Assembly (NCBI GenBank): GCA_910579205.1
Contig: CAJTTD010000008.1
Span: forward strand, 1 to 64,000
From: an uncultured Christensenella sp.
GTDB lineage: Bacteria > Bacillota > Clostridia > Christensenellales > Pumilibacteraceae
Length of the DNA stretch: 64,000 bases
Direction of reading: 5' to 3'
In this document: piece after piece, positions 1 to 7,939 of the stretch
How positions within the stretch are numbered: position 1 is the first letter of the stretch
Layout: each line of letters starts with the position of its first letter
Program-made: the position numbers and the translations under genes
Notes under the pieces: model-generated
Told to the model about the DNA's origin: nothing
The model's database searches: none
The model's input: the letters and a program-made list of their open reading frames with translations, nothing else

Positions 1-77
1 GATTTGTCGAAAACATAAAATTGCACGCTCTAAAACACAAATAAATTTCAATTTATCTTTCTAAATAGTTTGTAGTA

Positions 78-110
78 AAACGCTCTCGAACATTTCGTTC
101 GAGAGCGTTT
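78..110 (-). terminator. Probable gyrBA terminator
   Basis: A perfect 14-base inverted repeat (arms 78-91 and 97-110, five-base loop) lies about 95 bases past the gyrA stop. On the minus strand its second arm ends in a short T run. Nothing else was recognised in bases 1-203. Confidence 0.65.
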
Positions 111-203
111 GTCATCGCTTGAAAATACAACTCTTAAAAATCTAGTTTTTTAATTCCCTATGGGAAGTGCGCTTTATCCGCGGGCTTTACTGTTGTTTTT
201 TTG

Positions 204-2732
204 TTATTCGTTTCCTTCGCCGCCGTCGTCCTCGATGACTTCCTCATGCGGCGCGGTGGCTACGCACACCACTTGACCTTGGTTCTTTACTCGCATCATG
301 CGCACGCCTTGCGTATCGCGGCTTATCTTGGAAATTTCCTTGACGACCATTCTTATGATAGTGCCGTTGTCGGAAATTACCATGATGTCCTCTTCGGGAT
401 CGACGAGCTTCATGTTTACGAGCCGTCCCGTTCTCTGGTTGAACGTTCCCGCTTTTATGCCCTTGCCCGCGCGCGACTGAAGTCTGAATTCGTCTATATC
501 GGTACGCTTTCCGAAGCCGTTTTCGCTGACCGTAAGCACGTCGCAGTCGGGCTTTACTATCACCATATCCACAACGTTGTCATCCTCGGCTATCTTCATC
601 GCTCTGACGCCTTGGGTATCTCTGCCCATGAGACGAACGTTCTCCTCCGAGAAGCGTATGCATTTGCCCGTTTGCGACGCGATGAGTATCTCGTCTATGC
701 CGCACGACTGTTGCACGGAAATAAGCTCGTCGCCCTCGTTGAGCTTAATGGCGACTTTGCCCACTTTGCGGATGAGCTTAAACTCGGTAAGCGCAGTCTT
801 TTTGATCATGCCGCGTTTGGTCGCCATAACGAGGTTGCCCTTGTATTGGTCGTCCTTGATGGGTATGACCGCGCTGACTTTTTCGCCTTCGGACAGTTGC
901 AAGAGGTTGACAATGGCTCTGCCGCGCGCCGTGCGTTCCGCTTCTGGTATCTCGTACGCTTTGCCCGCGTACACTCTGCCGTAGTTGGTAAAATACAACA
1001 GCGTGTCGTGGGTATTGGTTACGAACATATTTTCCACAAAGTCTTCTTCTTTGGGACGGTGCGCCGTAATGCCCTTGCCGCCGCGGTGCTGCGCTTTGTA
1101 CTCGGTAGTGGGCAAACGCTTGATATAGCCGTAGTGCGTCATGGATATAACGACGTCCTCGCGGTCTATGAGATCGCCTATGTCTATCTCGTTGTAATCT
1201 ATGCAAAGCTCGCTGCGACGGGGATTGTCGTAATCCTCTTTTATCTTTTGCAGCTCGTCCTTAACTATGTCGGTAACGCGCTTGGGGCTTGCGAGTATGC
1301 TCTTGAAGTCGGCTATCTTGTCGCGCAATGCAACAAGCTCGGCTTGAAGCGCGTCTATTTCCAAGCTCGTGAGTCGGCGAAGCTTCATTTCGAGTATAGC
1401 GTTCGCTTGCTTATCGGAGAGATAGAACTCCGCCATCAATTTTTCCGCGGCTTCCACGTTGTCGCGGCTCTGCTTGATTATTTTGATAACGCGATCGATA
1501 TTTGTCTGCGCCACCACCAAGCCCTCGACTATGTGCGCGCGTTCTTGCGCCGCTTCGAGGTCGTGCTTGGTGCGGCGGACTATAACTTCCTCTTGATGTT
1601 TCAAGTAGAACTCGAGCATCTCTTTGAGGTTGAGTATTTTCGGCTCGCCGTCGGCAAGCGCCAAAAACGTTATGCCTTGAGCTATTTGAAGATTGGTGTG
1701 CTTATAAAGCGTGTTCAAAACGACTTGGGCTTGCGCGTCGCGCTTGACTTCTATAACTATGCGCATGCCCTCGCGGTCTGACTCTTCCTTTATGTCCGCA
1801 ATTCCCTCGATCTTCTTTTCCTTAACGAGGTCGGCTATCTGTATTATAAGTTTTTCTTTGTTTACTTGATACGGCAGCTCGGTAACGACAATGCGCTGGC
1901 GCATGAGATCGCTGCCCTCGCGCACGGGATATTCTTCGATATCAGTCTTGGCGCGGATGACTACGCCGCCGTGTCCCGTTTTGTATGCGCGCTTGATATT
2001 GGCTCTGCCCATTATCAAGCCGCCCGTCGGATAGTCGGGCGCGGGAACAAAGCGCATAAGCTCGTCCACCGTTATTTCGGGATTGTCTATGAGCGCATCT
2101 ATAGCGTCTATAACTTCGCCGAGATTGTGCGGCGGTATAGCCGTTGCCATACCGACAGCTATACCGTCCGAACCGTTTACCAACAAGTTGGGAAAGCGCG
2201 ACGGCAGCACCGTAGGCTCTTGCATAGAGTCGTCGAAGTTGTTTGTCCAATCGACCGTGTCTTTATCGAGATCGCGCAGCATTTCCGCCGAGATCTTGGC
2301 AAGCCGAGCCTCTGTATAACGCATAGCTGCGGGCGGATCGCCGTCTATCGAGCCGAAGTTGCCGTGTCCGTCAACGAGCGGATAGCGGATGGAAAAGTCT
2401 TGCGCCAAACGGACAAGCGCGTCGTACACCGAAGAATCGCCGTGCGGGTGGTACTTACCCAAAACGTCGCCCACTATACGCGCGCACTTGCGGTACGGCT
2501 TGTCCGACCACATGCCCAGCTCGCCCATAGCGTACAAAATTCGGCGGTGAACGGGCTTAAAACCGTCGCGCACGTCCGGTATGGCGCGCGAAACGTTGAC
2601 CGCCATCGCATACGCTATAAAGCACTGCTTCATTTCGTCTACGACTTGGGTGTGGACTATTTTGGTATTGTCTACGTAATCCTTTGCGGAAGTGTCTCCG
2701 CCTTTACCTGTTCTGATGCTTCTTTTAGCCAT
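204..2732 (-). CDS. gyrA: DNA gyrase subunit A
   Basis: This is the breakage-reunion subunit of DNA gyrase, which introduces negative supercoils as a GyrA2-GyrB2 heterotetramer. The 842-residue length is normal. The catalytic tyrosine is Y139 in the RYTEARL motif. The quinolone-determining segment reads HPHGDSSVYDA with S100 and D104 (E. coli S83 and D87 equivalents) present, so no common resistance substitution is seen. The C-terminal wrapping domain starts with a GyrA box of the form QHRGGKG, where the usual second residue is arginine. The ATG start at 2732 has a GGAG ribosome site and lies 10 bases after the gyrB stop, so the two genes form an operon. Confidence 0.98.
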   Translation of the reverse strand: MAKRSIRTGKGGDTSAKDYVDNTKIVHTQVVDEMKQCFIAYAMAVNVSRAIPDVRDGFKPVHRRILYAMGELGMWSDKPYRKCARIVGDVLGKYHPHGDSSVYDALVRLAQDFSIRYPLVDGHGNFGSIDGDPPAAMRYTEARLAKISAEMLRDLDKDTVDWTNNFDDSMQEPTVLPSRFPNLLVNGSDGIAVGMATAIPPHNLGEVIDAIDALIDNPEITVDELMRFVPAPDYPTGGLIMGRANIKRAYKTGHGGVVIRAKTDIEEYPVREGSDLMRQRIVVTELPYQVNKEKLIIQIADLVKEKKIEGIADIKEESDREGMRIVIEVKRDAQAQVVLNTLYKHTNLQIAQGITFLALADGEPKILNLKEMLEFYLKHQEEVIVRRTKHDLEAAQERAHIVEGLVVAQTNIDRVIKIIKQSRDNVEAAEKLMAEFYLSDKQANAILEMKLRRLTSLEIDALQAELVALRDKIADFKSILASPKRVTDIVKDELQKIKEDYDNPRRSELCIDYNEIDIGDLIDREDVVISMTHYGYIKRLPTTEYKAQHRGGKGITAHRPKEEDFVENMFVTNTHDTLLYFTNYGRVYAGKAYEIPEAERTARGRAIVNLLQLSEGEKVSAVIPIKDDQYKGNLVMATKRGMIKKTALTEFKLIRKVGKVAIKLNEGDELISVQQSCGIDEILIASQTGKCIRFSEENVRLMGRDTQGVRAMKIAEDDNVVDMVIVKPDCDVLTVSENGFGKRTDIDEFRLQSRAGKGIKAGTFNQRTGRLVNMKLVDPEEDIMVISDNGTIIRMVVKEISKISRDTQGVRMMRVKNQGQVVCVATAPHEEVIEDDGGEGNE

Positions 2733-2742
2733 GGCGTTCTCC

Positions 2743-4656
2743 TTAAATATCCAAGTCGGAAACGAGCTTAGCGTTTTCTTCTATGAACTGACGGCGAAGC
2801 TCGGGCATGTCGCCCATAAGCACGCTGAATATCTCGTCCGCCTCGAATGCGTCTTCCATAGTTATCTGCTTGAGCGTTCTGTGTTCGGGGCTCATGGTCG
2901 TGTACCACAGCTGTTCGGCGTTCATTTCGCCGAGACCTTTGTAGCGCTGAAGATCGCAACCTTTTCTGCCCATGCTGTCAAGCGCTTCGTCGCGCTCTTT
3001 TTCGTCGTAGCAGTAAACTTCCTTTTTGCCCTTGGTTACTTTGTAGAGGGGCGGGAGCGCTGCGTACACGTGTCCGCGCTCTATGAGCGGGCGCATGAAT
3101 CTAAAGAAGAACGTCAAAAGCAATATGCGTATATGGCTGCCGTCTACGTCGGCATCGGTCATACAAATTATCTTGTCGTAACGCAGCTTGCTCTCGTCGA
3201 ACTCGTCGCCTATTCCGCAACCGAAAGCAGTTATCATCGCTTTTATCTCGGCGTTTTCGAGAACGTGATTGAGCCGCGCCTTTTGCACGTTGAGTATCTT
3301 ACCGCGCAACGGGAGTATCGCTTGGAATCTGCGGTCTCTGCCTTGTTTTGCCGTGCCGCCCGCGCTGTCGCCCTCGACTATGAATATTTCGCAGTTTTCG
3401 GGTTCGCGGTTGGTGCAGTCTGCAAGCTTGCCGGGCAACGATGCCGTTTCAAAAACGCCTTTACGCCGCGTAAGCTCGCGCGCGTTTCTCGCCGCGTCTC
3501 TTGCGCGCTGAGCGGTGATCGTCTTCATGACAAGCTCTTTGGCTTCCTTGGGATTTTCTTCGAGGTATGTGCCGAACGCGTCTATTACGGCTTTTTCCAC
3601 TTGCGGACGCATGGAGGAATTGCCGAGCTTGGTCTTTGTCTGACCTTCGAACTGCGGCTCGGTGAGCTTTACCGAAATGACCGCGGTAAGTCCTTCGCGC
3701 ACGTCCTCGCCCGCAAGTTTTTCGTCCTCTTTTATGAGGTTTTGCTTATGCGCGTAATCGTTTATCACCTTGGTGAGCGCGTTCTTGAAGCCTACAAGGT
3801 GCGTACCGCCTTCTTCGGTGTTTATGTTGTTGGCATACGAATAAATAAGCTCGCTGTAGCTGTCGTTGTACTGAATGGCATACTCGACTTCGCTGTCTTT
3901 AAATGTCTTTTCGCCGTAAATGACTTCGGAAAACATTGTTTCCTTGTTGCGGTTGAGATACTCTACAAAGTCCTTTATGCCGCCGTCGAAACGGAAAACG
4001 TCGCGGCTTTCTCTGCCCTTGCGGTTGTCCGTAAGCTCTATTTCGAGACCTTTGTTCAGATACGCGACCTCGCGCAAACGCGTGCGCATTATGTCGTACG
4101 AAAAGTCTATCGTCTCGAATATCTCGTTATCGGGAAAGAACGTAACCTTTGTTCCCATTTTGTCAGTTTTGCCCGCTTCGGCAAGCGGCTTCATGGGAAC
4201 GCCGCGGTTGTAACGCTGACGGTATATCTTGCCGTTGCGGTACACCTCTATATCCAGCCATTCGGAAAGCGCGTTTACGCACGAAACGCCCACGCCGTGC
4301 AAACCGCCCGACACCTTATATCCGCCGCCGCCGAACTTGCCGCCCGCATGCAGTTTTGTAAGAACGACCTCTACCGTAGAGACCTTTTCTTTGGGATGGA
4401 TATCCACGGGTATACCGCGACCGTTATCGGTAACGGAAACCGCGCCGTCGCGAGTGATCTCCACCAGTATCTTATCGCAATATCCGCCGAGCGCCTCGTC
4501 CACCGAGTTGTCTACGACCTCGGTTACGAGATGGTGCAAGCCGTGTTCGTCCGTCGAACCGATGTACATACCGGGGCGTTTTCTTACAGGCTCCAACCCT
4601 TCCAATACTTGAATGGAACTCGAGCTGTAACTGCCGTTATCCGTCTTTCTTGCCAT
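2743..4656 (-). CDS. gyrB: DNA gyrase subunit B
   Basis: This is the ATPase subunit of gyrase, 637 residues. The GHKL ATP site is visible as TEVVDNSVDEAL (E46 and N50), GRGIPVD and the glycine-rich lid GGLHGVGVSCVNALS. The Toprim metal site is EGDSAGG plus DADVDGSHI, and the C-terminal QRYKGLGEMN motif is intact. The reading frame stays open upstream to 4785, but the ATG at 4656 is chosen because it has an AGGAG site seven bases upstream and because the protein then begins at the usual position before YIGSTDEHGLHH. It is transcribed first in the gyrB-gyrA operon. Confidence 0.97.
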   Translation of the reverse strand: MARKTDNGSYSSSSIQVLEGLEPVRKRPGMYIGSTDEHGLHHLVTEVVDNSVDEALGGYCDKILVEITRDGAVSVTDNGRGIPVDIHPKEKVSTVEVVLTKLHAGGKFGGGGYKVSGGLHGVGVSCVNALSEWLDIEVYRNGKIYRQRYNRGVPMKPLAEAGKTDKMGTKVTFFPDNEIFETIDFSYDIMRTRLREVAYLNKGLEIELTDNRKGRESRDVFRFDGGIKDFVEYLNRNKETMFSEVIYGEKTFKDSEVEYAIQYNDSYSELIYSYANNINTEEGGTHLVGFKNALTKVINDYAHKQNLIKEDEKLAGEDVREGLTAVISVKLTEPQFEGQTKTKLGNSSMRPQVEKAVIDAFGTYLEENPKEAKELVMKTITAQRARDAARNARELTRRKGVFETASLPGKLADCTNREPENCEIFIVEGDSAGGTAKQGRDRRFQAILPLRGKILNVQKARLNHVLENAEIKAMITAFGCGIGDEFDESKLRYDKIICMTDADVDGSHIRILLLTFFFRFMRPLIERGHVYAALPPLYKVTKGKKEVYCYDEKERDEALDSMGRKGCDLQRYKGLGEMNAEQLWYTTMSPEHRTLKQITMEDAFEADEIFSVLMGDMPELRRQFIEENAKLVSDLDI

Positions 4657-4969
4657 GCTTTTTGCTCCTAAACGTGAATTTGACTTATTACCATAGATTA
4701 TACCACAATCACGGCAAAAAATAAAGCGTTTTAGCGCGCTTAAAGCGCTCATTTGCAAACTAATTTTTGCACATGCGCCGCTCAAAGGCTTTAAACGGCT
4801 TAATTTGCCACGTAATATAATATCGGCATATTTTTATATTCGGGTGTTTTTAGCTTTACAACGCAAATTTTCAATTTGTCGCGAGGCGACCGCCGCTCAA
4901 TAAAAATGCGCCGCGCTGCATTGCAACCGACGCCGAGATATATATGATCATACCGTATACAGCAGACGC
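4657..4969 (-). promoter_or_regulatory. gyrB upstream region with extended -10
   Basis: This 313-base gap between gyrB and the asparaginase gene contains a TATAAT -10 hexamer on the minus strand at 4697-4702. It is preceded by TGG, giving an extended -10; the matching -35 is poor. It would give a 5' leader of about 35 bases for gyrB. The rest (4703-4969) has no gene that could be supported. Confidence 0.55.
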
Positions 4970-5869
4970 TTACTGAACGACTATCTCGCCGCAAGCGTTT
5001 TTGAGCGCGAAAGACGCCAAGTCTTTTACGTTGTTTTTAAGTCCTACAAGCAGCTTTATGTAGAGCGCGCTCTGCGTTATACCTTGACACGGCACAACGT
5101 TGTCTACAAAAACCTGTCCGTCGTATCTGCTTTTTCCCGTGGTCAAAAATATGGGGATATTTGAATTTCGCGACGCGAATTCGTTGAAGTCGGACGTATT
5201 TACCGTGCCCGAATGATAGGCGCACTGAACGACTGCGCTGTATCCTTTTACGTCGAACGACGAATAGTCCATGCCCACATACGGAGTGATGCAAAGCACT
5301 TTATGTTCTTGGAGATCGAAGTCCATCCCGCGCAGCAGTCCCGTATCGCAAAAAACGCTGTCGCCTATGGAGTTGTAAAAATACTCGTGCAAATGCGCGG
5401 GCAAAAGGCGCGCGGCATGATGGATGCGCGGCGCGTAATCGGGGTTTTTATACGCTACGTAAACGCCCGCTTTGCCGCTGCGTAAAAACATTTTAGCCGA
5501 ACGCAATACGTCGAATCCGTTGCTGTCGCGTTTGGTGAGCGGCTGATCGGCAGAACATATAACGATGGGTATTTTTACGTTGCAAAACGCATAGGCGAGG
5601 TATGCCGAAGAATACGCCAAAGTATCTGTGCCGTGCGACACTATTATGCCGTCGGGCTTGGTCTTGAGCGCGCGTTCCACTATTTTCCGTATCTTGCTGA
5701 GATCGGATATCTTCATGCGCTCGCTGTGTATCTTGAATTCGTCGAAAACGCTGTCCGCTTCGACTATGTCCGCTATCTGCTCGGTCGCGGCGTCCGAAAA
5801 CTTGATAACGCCGTCAGTGTCCTCGCGACTGCCTATAGTTCCGCCCGTCGCTACAAGACAGATCTTCAT
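4970..5869 (-). CDS. ansA: L-asparaginase (type I/II family)
   Basis: Predicted cytoplasmic asparaginase hydrolysing L-asparagine to aspartate and ammonia; there is no signal peptide. The two catalytic threonine motifs of the family are clear: ATGGTIGS at residues 7-14 and SHGTDTLAYS near residue 80. At 299 residues it is slightly shorter than the usual 320-340. Its ATG (5869-5867) overlaps the TGA of the upstream Nudix gene by an ATGA junction, so translation is coupled. The AGAGGTGA site lies inside the Nudix gene. The C-terminal domain is less conserved, so a related amidohydrolase specificity is possible. Confidence 0.88.
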   Translation of the reverse strand: MKICLVATGGTIGSREDTDGVIKFSDAATEQIADIVEADSVFDEFKIHSERMKISDLSKIRKIVERALKTKPDGIIVSHGTDTLAYSSAYLAYAFCNVKIPIVICSADQPLTKRDSNGFDVLRSAKMFLRSGKAGVYVAYKNPDYAPRIHHAARLLPAHLHEYFYNSIGDSVFCDTGLLRGMDFDLQEHKVLCITPYVGMDYSSFDVKGYSAVVQCAYHSGTVNTSDFNEFASRNSNIPIFLTTGKSRYDGQVFVDNVVPCQGITQSALYIKLLVGLKNNVKDLASFALKNACGEIVVQ

Positions 5870-6480
5870 ACTTCACCTCTAATGACCGCATCGGCAAGAT
5901 AACAAATTATTTTCGCGTGGTCAAACGCCACGCGCCCGCGATCTTTTATGACGGAATTGTTTATATCTATCCTGCCAAAGGCGTCGCGCGCAGCTTCTAC
6001 CGTAGCGGAAAACTTTTGACCGCCGCCGCGAAACTCGAGTTTGACCGTATTTCCCCGCGCGTCGAAAGTAAAGTCGAACCACTCCGCAGCCGACGCGTCG
6101 TCGCCGCCCTCAGCCGCAAGTTCGCCGTTCACCCGCGCGCAAAACACCACGCCTATATTACGCCAGCGCGGATCGCGGTCGGGCGCGGACACAGCCGCAA
6201 GCTGCCTTAAAGGAATGCCCGTTATACCCGTCTCTTCGGCAAGCTCGCGCGCAGCCGCCGTCTCGCAAGTCTCGTCCTTGTCCACAAAACCGCCGGGAAA
6301 AGCCCAACATCCTATAAACGGATGTCCGCCGCGCTTTATGAGCAAAACTTTGCCGCGTTTGCCGTCAAACGAAAACAGCACCGTATCCACCGTTACCGAC
6401 GGGAGGAAATACTTTGTAACGTCATACTCCCGAAGAAACTGTTCCTCGGTCTTTCCGTTTTTGTCCTTAGCCGAATCCAT
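5866..6480 (-). CDS. Nudix hydrolase
   Basis: A 204-residue Nudix pyrophosphohydrolase. The Nudix box is complete: GGFVDKDETCETAAARELAE followed by ETGI, with the RE-x2-EE metal ligands present. The preceding GCWAFPGG segment resembles ADP-ribose and NrtR-type Nudix domains, but the C-terminal part shows no recognisable winged helix, so a plain hydrolase is more likely than a regulator. The substrate cannot be told from sequence. The ATG at 6480 has a GGGGTGAA site. It is the first gene of a two-gene operon with the asparaginase. Confidence 0.88.
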   Translation of the reverse strand: MDSAKDKNGKTEEQFLREYDVTKYFLPSVTVDTVLFSFDGKRGKVLLIKRGGHPFIGCWAFPGGFVDKDETCETAAARELAEETGITGIPLRQLAAVSAPDRDPRWRNIGVVFCARVNGELAAEGGDDASAAEWFDFTFDARGNTVKLEFRGGGQKFSATVEAARDAFGRIDINNSVIKDRGRVAFDHAKIICYLADAVIRGEV

Positions 6481-6516
6481 GCTGCGTTCACCCCTATCGG
6501 TAAGATCTTTTCACAT

Positions 6517-6545
6517 ATTTTATCACACCGAAAATCAAATATCAA
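6517..6545 (-). promoter_or_regulatory. Sigma-A promoter for Nudix-ansA
   Basis: On the minus strand TTGATA (6545-6540) and TAAAAT (6522-6517) are separated by 17 bases, upstream of the Nudix start. Confidence 0.75.
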
Positions 6546-6567
6546 GCGTTTTGCCGCGTTCGCATAT

Positions 6568-6598
6568 AAAAAACCGCCCGCATGTTCGGACGGTTTTC
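6568..6598 (-). terminator. Rho-independent terminator
   Basis: A GC-rich hairpin followed by six T on the minus strand lies just after the stop of the Myb/SANT-like gene at 6622. Confidence 0.75.
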
Positions 6599-6621
6599 TC
6601 TTTAACGCTTACATAAAAACA

Positions 6622-7194
6622 TCACGTCAACTTTTCTATGAGCGACAGGAATTTGCCTACGCGGCTCTCGTCGAGCGACGCTATATAATCGGTGAGCCTT
6701 GCAAAATTATCGGTGGTCGCATATTTTTTATACGGATTCCAAAACGCAATGCCGCGCGCAGCAAGGTCTTGCATTATGCTCTCTACAAGCTCTCTGTGCG
6801 AGCGCAATACCGATCTGTACTTGTTTTGCAAGCGCAGCGCGGTCTTGGGATCACCGCCCGACATTTCCATGATCGCGGCGCGAACGCTCTTGCCGTTGCC
6901 CTTGGCAATAAGCACTTTTTCCACGAGCTCGGATATCTCGTCTTTTTTAAACGGCACAAAGCCCTCGCGTTTTATCTTTGCCGTCTTTATACCCAGCTTT
7001 TCGGCTACGTCGGGCACAAGCTCGAACGTTTTGGCTTGACTGTAATAATAGTTGCGCACCGAATTGACGGAACGCGATGTTTTTTGAGCCATTTGACAGA
7101 ACGCCGCCGACAAACTCTTGCCCGCGCTTTTCGCTTTATCGCACAGATCGAACAGCTCTACGGTCTGCTTGACCGTCCAATTTGAATTGTTCAT
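6622..7194 (-). CDS. Myb/SANT-like DNA-binding protein
   Basis: A 190-residue protein of uncertain family. Residues 5-52 carry spaced aromatic and basic residues (WTVKQTVELFDLCDKAK, then RSVNSVRNYYYSQ) that resemble a Myb/SANT helix-turn-helix as in RsfA-type sporulation regulators. A second basic block (KSVRAAIMEM, ALRLQNKYRSVLRSHREL) looks like a related repeat at residues 110-150. This is fold-level resemblance only. The ATG at 7194 is preferred over one at 7242 because of the GGAGGTGAT site four bases upstream. It is monocistronic, with a terminator after it, and is divergent from the gene at 7273. Confidence 0.6.
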   Translation of the reverse strand: MNNSNWTVKQTVELFDLCDKAKSAGKSLSAAFCQMAQKTSRSVNSVRNYYYSQAKTFELVPDVAEKLGIKTAKIKREGFVPFKKDEISELVEKVLIAKGNGKSVRAAIMEMSGGDPKTALRLQNKYRSVLRSHRELVESIMQDLAARGIAFWNPYKKYATTDNFARLTDYIASLDESRVGKFLSLIEKLT

Positions 7195-7272
7195 TATCAC
7201 CTCCGCAAAAAATGATAGACATAACGCCCGCAAAATATACATACGAATGCAAAGAAAATCATATCTTATCGT

Positions 7273-7818
7273 ATGGAATTACATATAAAAAGCGATTTCG
7301 ACTGTGTTTACATGATAAACGGCGATTTTTACGAACGCGCGGACAGTCTGTTTATGTCCGAATACGACGTGGTATACATAACCGTGCTGCCTCTGCGCCA
7401 CACGTATCTCCCCTATACTGTCAAGCTTACGGGCGCGGACAATATACGAGACGAATTATGCAACGGAGTTAAGCTCGATCCCGACAACTATCTGCTGACG
7501 CTGTCGCCGCGGCATATAGCGGTTTACGGCAACGCCAAACGCCCTAACGCCACGCCGTCGGCGTCGCCCATAGCTCGGCTTTTCTCATACGTTAAAGCGG
7601 GCGACATATCGGCTGCTTACTCGATGCTGACCGAAAGCTGCCGATCGTCTATAGACAAAAACGATCTCGAAGCGTTTTTCGACGGATTTGAATCGCTCGC
7701 CGAATGCACGTGGGACAAAGGCAACAAGTTTTATCTTATAGATAAAAACGGCTCGGCAAAACTTCATTCGTACACCGTGAAAGACGAATTCATAGACGAC
7801 ATCATAGAGCACGACTGA
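7273..7818 (+). CDS. Hypothetical protein, 181 residues
   Basis: I do not recognise this family. The protein is soluble, with no signal peptide or membrane segment. The N-terminal 80 residues look beta-rich with alternating hydrophobics (YDVVYITVLPLRHTYLPYTV). Residues 95-180 look helical, with a segment (RLFSYVKAGDISAAYSMLTE) like tetratricopeptide-type or DUF4878-like helices. The upstream ribosome site is weak. It ends at a bidirectional terminator shared with the pullulanase gene. Confidence 0.6.
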   Translation: MELHIKSDFDCVYMINGDFYERADSLFMSEYDVVYITVLPLRHTYLPYTVKLTGADNIRDELCNGVKLDPDNYLLTLSPRHIAVYGNAKRPNATPSASPIARLFSYVKAGDISAAYSMLTESCRSSIDKNDLEAFFDGFESLAECTWDKGNKFYLIDKNGSAKLHSYTVKDEFIDDIIEHD

Positions 7819-7890
7819 GCCGCCGCGCTCGGCGCATAGCGTAGTCAAATCATGATGCGTTAACTCATACAAAATAGTTATTTCAATGTA

Positions 7891-7925
7891 AAACGGCGGC
7901 GGATGTCAACTATCCGCCGCCGTTT
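7891..7925. terminator. Bidirectional terminator
   Basis: A near-perfect hairpin of AAACGGCGGCGGAT and its complement sits between the convergent ends at 7818 and 7940, with A and T flanks on both sides. Confidence 0.85.
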
Positions 7926-7939
7926 AAAATACCCTATCG

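Noticed and set aside
201..4671. Long plus-strand open frames opposite gyrA and gyrB.
   Set aside because: The minus strand encodes clear gyrase subunits; the opposite frames have no ribosome site and are byproducts of the codon bias.
4657..4785. Upstream extension of the gyrB frame.
   Set aside because: The added residues do not match GyrB and the ATG at 4656 has the ribosome site.
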